A stretch of DNA of 64,000 nucleotides, from positions 1-64,000 of the forward strand of contig NZ_JAFFIX010000025.1 of the NCBI RefSeq assembly GCF_016916835.1, written 5' to 3'. Below, piece after piece: positions 58,547-64,000 of the stretch. Position numbers and translations under genes: made by a program. Under the pieces are notes generated by a model. The model was not told the DNA's origin. It made no database searches and was given only the letters and a program-made list of their open reading frames with translations. Position 1 is the first letter of the stretch. Each line of letters starts with the position of its first letter. The DNA is from Actinacidiphila bryophytorum. GTDB lineage: Bacteria; Actinomycetota; Actinomycetes; Streptomycetales; Streptomycetaceae.

Positions 58547-59719
58547 TCAGTGCGGAGCGGTCGCCAGGCCCGTGCAGCCGCGCAGTTGTGCGTACCGATC
58601 GGTGATGCCGCGGCCCGCCGCGCCGGTCTGCGGCTGCGGCACCCCGTCGCCGTCGACCAGGGCGGGGGTGAAGACCGCCCTGGTGACCTTGCCGCGGGTC
58701 ACGGTGAGGGTGGTCACGCCGGTCTGGTCGGAGTGCGGGTAGGGCGAGGAGCCGTACCAGAGGAAGTTGCCGAAGCCGTAGGCGACGTAGGTCGGCCCGA
58801 GCATGCCCGAGCCGAGCATCACATGGGCGTGGGTGCCGACGACCGCGGTGGCGCCTGCCGCCGACAGGTCCGCGGCGATGGACTTCTGCTCGGGGCCCGG
58901 GCAGCTCTGCCCCTCGGTGCCCCAGTGCAGGTACACCACGACCACGTCGGCCTGCTTCTTCGCGTCCCGCACCGCCTTGAGCAGCCGCGGCCGGTCCAGT
59001 GCGGAGGCGATGCCGGGGCTGTCGGGTCCGGCCCGGAACCTCTGGTTGGTGTAGTCCTGCACCTGGCTGGCGGCGACCACCGCGAGCCGCACACCGTTGA
59101 CCGTGGTGACGTACGGCTTGTACGCGGCGGTCTCGTCGGCGCCGATGCCGACCACCGGGATCGGCGAGGAGGCCTGGGCCGCGAGGCTGTCGGCCAGGCC
59201 CTGCGACCCGTAGTCCACGGCGTGGTTGTTGGCCATGGTCACCGCGTCGATGCCGGAGCGTTGGAGGGCGCCGAGGGCTGCCGGGTTGGTGCGGAAGTGG
59301 TACTTCTTCGGCTGCGGGGTGCCGCGGGTGGTGATCGCGGTCTCCAGGTTGACCATCGCGAAGTCGGCGGCGGACAGGGTCGCCGCCATCGGGCCGAGCG
59401 CAGGGTCGACGCCGAGCCGGCCGGCGGTGCGCTCGGTGAAGTGGACGTCGCCGGCGAAGGCGAGGGTCACCGTGCCCCGCGGTTCCGCCGGGGCCTTTGC
59501 GGCCGGCTTCGACGCCGGGCCCGACGTCGTCGCCGGGGCGTTCGCCGCGGCCTGGTGGGCGGCGGCGTCGGCGGGGCTGCCGCCGCGGCCGTAGACGGCC
59601 CAGCCGGTGGCCACCGCGGCGATCAGCACGACGGACACGCCGACGCCGGCGTTTCTGCGGCGGCGGCGCGCCCTGGCCCGGCGTTGCGCGCGCCGCGATA
59701 TCGGTCCCGTGTCCGTCAT
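58547..59719 (-). CDS. CapA-family (poly-gamma-glutamate synthesis type) exported protein
   Basis: A 390-residue protein with a basic Arg-rich head, one transmembrane anchor (VGVSVVLIAAVATGWAVYG), an Ala/Pro linker and a CapA metallophosphatase-like domain. The conserved blocks are AFAGDVHFTE, MVNLETAITTRGTP, MANNHAVDYGSQG, YLHWGTEGQ, GTHAHVMLGSG and YGFGNFLWYG. CapA proteins take part in polyglutamate capsule export or anchoring; without capB/capC nearby, a general envelope hydrolase role is more likely. It shares orientation with the deacetylase gene. Confidence 0.87.
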   Translation of the reverse strand: MTDTGPISRRAQRRARARRRRRNAGVGVSVVLIAAVATGWAVYGRGGSPADAAAHQAAANAPATTSGPASKPAAKAPAEPRGTVTLAFAGDVHFTERTAGRLGVDPALGPMAATLSAADFAMVNLETAITTRGTPQPKKYHFRTNPAALGALQRSGIDAVTMANNHAVDYGSQGLADSLAAQASSPIPVVGIGADETAAYKPYVTTVNGVRLAVVAASQVQDYTNQRFRAGPDSPGIASALDRPRLLKAVRDAKKQADVVVVYLHWGTEGQSCPGPEQKSIAADLSAAGATAVVGTHAHVMLGSGMLGPTYVAYGFGNFLWYGSSPYPHSDQTGVTTLTVTRGKVTRAVFTPALVDGDGVPQPQTGAAGRGITDRYAQLRGCTGLATAPH

Positions 59720-59736
59720 CGGACAAGCGTACGATC

Positions 59737-60849
59737 CTACGCGGGTTTGTCCGCCCCCTGGGTGATGGTCTGCGCCACCTCCGCCACCCGCGCCTGCTCC
59801 TCCGCGGCGAAGCGCTCGGCGTCCAACTGCTCGGCGATCTCCTCGTCCTGGGTCATCAGCAGGTCCAGGTTGGAGTCGCCGAGGTCGAAGACGCCCAGGT
59901 CGACGTACGCCTTCTGCAGCCGCGGCCCCCACAGCCCGATGTCCTTCACGCACGGCACGATGCGCGAGAACAGCAGCTTCCTGAACAGATGCAGGAACTC
60001 CGACTTCTCGGTCAGCTCGGCGGCCTCCGCGGTGGGGATGCCGAAGTTCTCCAGCACTTCGAGGCCGCGCAGCCGGTCGCGCATCAGGTAGCAGCCCTCG
60101 ATCACGAACTCCTCGCGCTCGCGCAGTTCCGCGTCCGTCAGCTGCTTGTAGTAGTCGCGCAGCGCCATCCGCCCGAAGGCCACGTGGCGGGCCTCGTCCT
60201 GCATGACGTAGGCGAGGATCTGCCGGGGCAGCGGCTTGGTGGTGGTGTCGCGGATCATGCCGAAGGCGGCCAGCGCCAGGCCCTCGATGAGCACCTGCAT
60301 CCCGAGATAGGGCATGTCCCAGCGGGAGTCGCGCAGGGTGTCGCCGAGCAGCGCCTGCAGGTTGTCGTTGACCGGGTAGAGCATGCCGATCTTCTCGTGC
60401 AGGAAGCGGCCGTAGATCTCGGCGTGCCGCGCCTCGTCCATGGTCTGGGTCGCCGAGTAGAACTTCGCGTCCAGGTCGGGCACCGACTCCACGATCCGGG
60501 CCGCGCACACCATCGCACCCTGCTCGCCGTGCAGGAACTGGCTGAACTGCCACGAGGTGTAGTGCTGCCGCAGCAGGCCGCGGTCCGTGTCCGACATCGC
60601 GTCCCAGTAGCGGGTGCCGTACAGCGACATGGCCTCGTCGGGGGTGCCCAGCGGGTCGTGCGGGTCGACCTCCAGGTCCCAGTCGATCCGCCGGACCGCG
60701 TCCCACTGCTTGTCCTTGCCCTTCTGGTACAGCGCGAGCAGCCGGTCACGCCCGTCGTCGTACTCCCAGCTGAAGCGGGCGGCGCCCTGGGCCGGCACCT
60801 GCCAGATCCACTCGGCGGGGGGTGTCGTGTAGCGGCCTTCCGTCGACAT
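59737..60849 (-). CDS. Ferritin-like/R2-like diiron protein
   Basis: A 370-residue protein from ATG 60849 (GGAG upstream); longer starts at 60861 and 60897 are less likely. Two carboxylate/His sets form a diiron site: FLHGEQGAMVCAARIV with TMDEARHAEIYGRFL, and QVLIEGLALAAFGMI with MQDEARHVAFGRMAL. This fits the ferritin-like superfamily near ribonucleotide reductase R2 and aldehyde-deformylating-type oxygenases; radical-site tyrosine assignment was not attempted. It is divergent from an AurF-like gene and probably acts in the same oxidation chemistry. Confidence 0.8.
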   Translation of the reverse strand: MSTEGRYTTPPAEWIWQVPAQGAARFSWEYDDGRDRLLALYQKGKDKQWDAVRRIDWDLEVDPHDPLGTPDEAMSLYGTRYWDAMSDTDRGLLRQHYTSWQFSQFLHGEQGAMVCAARIVESVPDLDAKFYSATQTMDEARHAEIYGRFLHEKIGMLYPVNDNLQALLGDTLRDSRWDMPYLGMQVLIEGLALAAFGMIRDTTTKPLPRQILAYVMQDEARHVAFGRMALRDYYKQLTDAELREREEFVIEGCYLMRDRLRGLEVLENFGIPTAEAAELTEKSEFLHLFRKLLFSRIVPCVKDIGLWGPRLQKAYVDLGVFDLGDSNLDLLMTQDEEIAEQLDAERFAAEEQARVAEVAQTITQGADKPA

Positions 60850-60890
60850 CGGCGGCTCCATTCGCGGTGCGCGGGGGCTTGACGGCCTTG

Positions 60891-60912
60891 TTGACACAGA
60901 GTCTCATAAGAC
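60891..60912. promoter_or_regulatory. Palindrome and TTGACA in the divergent diiron promoter region
   Basis: GTCTCATAAGAC (60901-60912) is GTCT and AGAC around CATA, right after TTGACA (60891-60896). The 104-bp gap serves both diiron genes. The TetR at 61924 is a candidate binder, but the site was not found near that gene's own start. Confidence 0.45.
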
Positions 60913-60953
60913 CGTACCGCAGGTAACCCTCGTGCACCGGAGGCCCGTTCGGC

Positions 60954-61847
60954 ATGGACGCCACACTGACCGACCGCGAGAAGACCGCGGAACGCCTGCT
61001 CGCGGCGTCCGCGAAGCACTCCTTCGACCCCGACACCGAACTCGACTGGGACGCGCCCTTCGAGGACGGCAGCTGGTTCTGGCCGCCGGAACTGGTCTCG
61101 CTGTACGACACCCCGCTGTGGAAGCAGCTCTCCGAGGAGCAGCGGATCACCCTCAGCCGGCACGAAGCCGCCTCGCTGTGCTCGATCGGGGTGTGGTTCG
61201 AGACGATCCTCATGCAGCTGCTGCTGCGGCACACCTACGACCTCGACCCGACCAGCGGACACGTCCGCTACGCGCTCACCGAGATCGCCGACGAGTGCCG
61301 GCACTCCAAGATGTTCGCCCGCGCGGTCACCACGATGGGCACGCCCGCCTACCGGCCCAGCCGGCTCGACGTCCAGCTCGGCCGGGTGCTCAAGACGGTG
61401 TCCACGACCCCGGGCTCCTTCACCGGCACACTGCTCGCCGAGGAGATCCTCGACTGGATGCAGCGGCTGACCTTCCCCGACGAGCGGATACAGCCGCTGG
61501 TACGCGGCATCACCCGCATCCACGTCGTGGAGGAGGCCCGGCACATCCGCTACGCCCGCGAGGAGTTGCGGCGGCAGATGGCCACCGCGCCGCGCTGGGA
61601 GATCGAGTTCACCCGGCTGTCCTCGGCCCAGGCCGCACGCGTCATCGCCCGCTCCCTGATCAGCCCGCAGGTCTACGCATCGGTCGGCCTCGACCCGAAG
61701 CAGGCCGCGCGGGTCGCGCTGGAGAGCCCACACCGGCGGGACGTGATGAAGCAGTCCGCGAAGCGGCTGATGGACTTCTTCGAGGAGATCGGCCTGATCA
61801 GGGGGCCGAGCCGGAAACTCTGGCGGGCCTCGGGCCTGGTGGGCTGA
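60954..61847 (+). CDS. AurF-like diiron oxygenase
   Basis: A 297-residue protein from ATG 60954. It matches the AurF (p-aminobenzoate N-oxygenase) family, with ligand motifs ALTEIADECRHSKMFARAVT, LLAEEILDWMQRL and HVVEEARHIRYAREEL, and the earlier helix IGVWFETILMQLLLRHTYD. AurF oxidises aryl-amines to nitro compounds; relatives without a biosynthetic cluster have unknown substrates. No polyketide or peptide synthetase gene is within view. The gene is divergent from the ferritin/R2-like gene, and a convergent TetR lies 76 bp after its end. Confidence 0.85.
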   Translation: MDATLTDREKTAERLLAASAKHSFDPDTELDWDAPFEDGSWFWPPELVSLYDTPLWKQLSEEQRITLSRHEAASLCSIGVWFETILMQLLLRHTYDLDPTSGHVRYALTEIADECRHSKMFARAVTTMGTPAYRPSRLDVQLGRVLKTVSTTPGSFTGTLLAEEILDWMQRLTFPDERIQPLVRGITRIHVVEEARHIRYAREELRRQMATAPRWEIEFTRLSSAQAARVIARSLISPQVYASVGLDPKQAARVALESPHRRDVMKQSAKRLMDFFEEIGLIRGPSRKLWRASGLVG

Positions 61848-61923
61848 CCCGCCCCGGCGGGCGCGCACCCCCTCGTCGTGCCGGGCCGACGCCGTGGCCC
61901 GGGCACGGGCACGAGCACGGGCA

Positions 61924-62673
61924 TCAGCCTGCGCCGTGGCCCGGGCTCTCGCTCTCCCCCAGCAGGTGCGCCGCCGCGGGCGCCAGCGGGGCCAGCCGGG
62001 CCAGCAGCCCGCCCGCCGGGCTGTCGCGGGTCTCCTGCGGCAGCGCGCGGGCCGCGGCCTCCGCCGTCTCAGGGTCGGTGGTCGCGGTCACCAGCAGCAG
62101 GCCGATGAAGTGGTCGACCAGCCAGTCCCGCAGCTCCGCCACCGGCTGGCTGCGGCCCTCGTCGATCCAGATCAGCGACACCGCCTCGACCGAGGCGATC
62201 CACGACCGCACCATCATCGCCAGGCGCGGGCCGGGCTCGGTCACACCCAGGTGGTGCAGCACCTGCTCGCCCGCGCGGCGGCGCACCCCGTCCACGATCG
62301 CGCCCGTACGGCTGGTCTCGGCGACGCCGCCCCCGCCCAGCAGGGCGCCGTACGCCGGCGCGTGCTCGTCCACGTAGGCCAGGTAGCGGTCGAGCGCCGC
62401 CGCCAGCCGCCCGGTCGGCGGACCCTCCGACGGTACGGCGAACCGCCCGGTCAGCTCCTCCGCGGCGCCCTGCACCGCGGCCTCGTACAACTGCTGCTTC
62501 CCCCCGGGGAAGTAGCGGTAGACCAGGGGCCGCGAGACGCCTGCCGCTGCGGCCACGTCGTCGATCGACACGTCTTCCGGGCGGCGGTGCCCGAAGAGGT
62601 CCACCGCGGACCTCAGCAACTGCGCTCGGCGCTCAGCCACACTCATCCGGCGGTACGCCGGCGCCGTACTCAT
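61924..62673 (-). CDS. TetR-family repressor near the diiron pair
   Basis: A 249-residue TetR with HTH DVSIDDVAAAAGVSRPLVYR followed by YFPGGKQQLYEAAVQG and a helical ligand domain (LAMMVRSWIASVEAVSLIWI). ATG 62673 is preceded by TACTCT 6 bases upstream, which fits a leaderless promoter; ATG 62646 (MSVAERRAQ) is an alternative. TetR genes of this type commonly sit next to AurF-like oxygenase genes, so regulation of the neighbours is likely but inferred. Confidence 0.85.
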   Translation of the reverse strand: MSTAPAYRRMSVAERRAQLLRSAVDLFGHRRPEDVSIDDVAAAAGVSRPLVYRYFPGGKQQLYEAAVQGAAEELTGRFAVPSEGPPTGRLAAALDRYLAYVDEHAPAYGALLGGGGVAETSRTGAIVDGVRRRAGEQVLHHLGVTEPGPRLAMMVRSWIASVEAVSLIWIDEGRSQPVAELRDWLVDHFIGLLLVTATTDPETAEAAARALPQETRDSPAGGLLARLAPLAPAAAHLLGESESPGHGAG

Positions 62674-62794
62674 GCCATCAGAGTACGGCGACCTATCCCC
62701 GCCCCACCCCGTCCGGCGGCCCCCTCGGCAAGGGGGCGCGCGCCCACCGGCCCCGGTGGCTCGGGGGTGCCCTTGCGCAGGGCGGTGCTTTTCA

Positions 62795-62955
62795 GGGGCG
62801 CGGGGAACTGCGCGACCAGCCCCCACCGGGCGCGCGGGTCGTCACCGACCCGAAGGGGCAATTCCTGTCGGAGCCGGACCACCGGCCGGCGAGCGAAGCG
62901 AGTGGGGGCACCCCCAGGCGAAGCGCTGGAGGCTGGGCGCGCAGTTCCCCGCGCC
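62795..62955. repeat. Intergenic repeat element with inverted arms
   Basis: The gap 62674-63129 has no convincing gene. It holds a long repeat element. GGGGCGCGGGGAACTGCGCG at 62795 heads the forward arm; the reverse arm (62932-62955) reads GCGCGCAGTTCCCCGCGCCC. The inner body (GACCCGAAGGGGCAATTCCT, GTGGGGGCACCCCCAGGCGA) is the widespread Streptomyces intergenic motif. It is the same family as the copies near 1.5-1.9 kb and 4.1 kb. Its function is unknown. Confidence 0.65.
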
Positions 62956-63129
62956 CTGAGTGGGCGCCGCCCGCCGCAGAGGCACCCTGCGGACAGCGCG
63001 CCCGCGCGGCGCCAGCCGCAGATCAGACGCAGCCCCGCGCCCCTGGAAACGCTCGCCGCCAGGCGCATGGGGAACCGCCCGAACCGCCGCGGTCGGCGGA
63101 AGGGCGACCCCGGCGTGGGAAGGTGAGGT

Positions 63130-63369
63130 ATGAGGCATGAGGAGTGCGAGTTCGTCGGGGGGCCACTCGATGGGCGCACCATCGAGGTCATCGTGGGGAT
63201 GACGGGGCAGCCGCCCCGGTCGTACACGGTCCCGGCGGGTGAGCGGCGGTATGTGTACCACCGCGAGCACGGGGAGCGCGGAAAGCACCGCACGCCGTGG
63301 GTGTTCACGTATGACCCCGAGGGCCGGCCCCCGGCCGGCCCGAAGTGGCCCTGGTCGAAGCGCGGCTGA
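63130..63369 (+). CDS. Small unknown protein
   Basis: A 79-residue protein from ATG 63130 with GGAAGGTGAGGT upstream. It begins MRHEECEFVGGPLDGRTIEV, a pattern (GGPLDG) common in short proteins of actinobacteria and their phages, and has a Tyr/His/Arg-rich middle (YVYHREHGERGKHRTPWVF) and basic C-terminus. No function is known. It stands alone between the repeat element and the secreted protein gene. Confidence 0.65.
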   Translation: MRHEECEFVGGPLDGRTIEVIVGMTGQPPRSYTVPAGERRYVYHREHGERGKHRTPWVFTYDPEGRPPAGPKWPWSKRG

Positions 63370-63386
63370 CGCACCGGCGGGGACTT

Positions 63387-63420
63387 TGGTCCGGACCATT
63401 GACACGATTGGTCTAAACCT
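63387..63420 (+). promoter_or_regulatory. Chitinase-type direct-repeat promoter element
   Basis: TGGTCCGGACCA (63387-63398) and TGGTCTAAACCT (63409-63420) are two 12-bp repeats, starts 22 bp apart, with TTGACA (63399-63404) between them. Streptomyces chitinase promoters are known to carry paired TGGTCNNGACCT-like repeats overlapping the minus-35 region, involved in chitin induction and glucose repression; the units also resemble DasR sites. It lies 52 bp before the secreted-protein start. Confidence 0.7.
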
Positions 63421-63471
63421 GTTTGCTGCGCGGTGAGCGCTGAGCGCCCCCCACCGAAGGAGCATCCCCCC

Positions 63472-64000
63472 ATGCCCACCCGGAGAAGATCGTTCGCCGC
63501 CGCGTCCGCCGCCCTCGCGGGCGCCGTCGCCGTCGGCGGCCTGGTCGCCCTGGCCCCCACCGCGAGCGCCGGCGAGTTCCTGGCCAACGGCGGCTTCGAG
63601 GCCGGGAACTTGAGCGGCTGGACCTGCGACGCGGGCGCCACCGCGGTCAGCGGCCAGGCGCACAGCGGGACGTACGCGGTGCAGGGCGTGCCGTCCGCCT
63701 CCGCCACCGGCCAGTGCAAGCAGACCGTGAGCGTCGCGCCGAACACCGCGTACACGCTGACCGCCCAGGTCAAGGGGAGCTACGTCTACCTCGGCGTGGA
63801 CGGCGGCACGAGCACCTGGACGCCGGGCACGGGCAGCGGCTACGCCCCGCTGACCGTGTCCTTCACCACCGGCGCGAGCCAGACCAGCGCGTCGGTGTAC
63901 GTGCACGGCTGGTACGGGCAGCCGGCCTACCTGGCCGACGACATCTCGCTGCAGGGTCCCGGCGGCGGGCCGACCACCCCGCCGACCACACCCCCCACGA
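63472..64000 (+). CDS. Secreted protein with chitinase-type carbohydrate-binding module (cut by edge)
   Basis: 176 codons are visible from ATG 63472 (GAAGGAG upstream). A signal peptide (ending LAPTASAG) precedes a carbohydrate-binding module (FLANGGFEAGNLSGWTCDAG, SGTYAVQGVPS, GSYVYLGVDGGTSTWTPGT, SVYVHGWYGQPAYLADDIS) and the start of a Pro/Thr linker (TTPPTTPPT). This module and linker are typical of the N-terminus of Streptomyces family 18 chitinases, and the upstream repeat pair supports that. The catalytic domain lies beyond the window, so the enzyme class is inferred. Confidence 0.8.
   Translation, partial: MPTRRRSFAAASAALAGAVAVGGLVALAPTASAGEFLANGGFEAGNLSGWTCDAGATAVSGQAHSGTYAVQGVPSASATGQCKQTVSVAPNTAYTLTAQVKGSYVYLGVDGGTSTWTPGTGSGYAPLTVSFTTGASQTSASVYVHGWYGQPAYLADDISLQGPGGGPTTPPTTPPT

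Overview
The window reads as chromosomal DNA of a high-GC actinomycete, most likely Streptomyces or a close relative. Evidence: very GC-rich codon third positions, frequent GTG starts, Streptomyces-type families (HTH/DUF5753 with DUF397, DUF6879, secreted RHS and FG-GAP giants, DUF4032), the common Streptomyces intergenic repeat (GGGGCGCGGGGAACTGCGCG type) and a chitinase-type promoter repeat at the right end. No rRNA, tRNA, CRISPR array, transposase or integrase was seen.

Layout. (1) 1-4 kb: sugar use, with the start of a ribulokinase gene behind its LacI-type regulator, and a secreted GH30 glycosidase with an F5/8-type binding domain. (2) 4.3-9 kb: a five-gene branched-chain-amino-acid-type ABC importer (ATPase, ATPase, binding lipoprotein, two permeases). 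(3) 8.9-11.7 kb: a regulatory cluster (DUF6879, HATPase, HTH/DUF5753, double DUF397, small unknown). (4) 11.7-14.9 kb: an M48 protease coupled to an exo/endonuclease/phosphatase-family protein, then two decayed small genes. (5) 15.2-26.7 kb: the first polymorphic-toxin module. A SCO4402-type putative immunity gene and a 2105-residue RHS protein with a probable Ntox17 tip run leftward; a 1482-residue secreted DNRLRE/lectin/FG-GAP protein runs divergently. (6) 26.8-36.4 kb: a dimethylformamidase-like lipoprotein, a TetR/hemerythrin/MFS set, a dihydrofolate-reductase-like protein, a TetR/SDR pair and a secreted lamin-tail/propeller protein. (7) 36.5-46.9 kb: a second module of identical layout (unknown small gene, 2084-residue RHS, divergent 1037-residue DNRLRE/FG-GAP protein). 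(8) 46.9-53.2 kb: DinB, HxlR, DUF4032 and Gfo/Idh/MocA genes, then a HTH regulator followed by a tiny secreted protein with seven GWFPDA repeats. (9) 53.3-59.7 kb: glutathione peroxidase, pentapeptide protein, a SEDS (FtsW/RodA)-penicillin-binding-protein pair, polysaccharide deacetylase and CapA-like protein, an envelope-oriented block. (10) 59.7-62.7 kb: two divergent diiron proteins (ferritin/R2-like and AurF-like) and a TetR. (11) The right edge starts a secreted protein with a chitinase-type carbohydrate-binding module.

The most unusual content is the pair of twin RHS/FG-GAP modules and the GWFPDA repeat protein. Both modules place a secreted DNRLRE/FG-GAP protein head-to-head with a secreted RHS toxin, suggesting a two-part export or delivery system in which only the RHS tip and the small gene behind it vary. 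All functions are inferred from reading the sequence; no database search was run.
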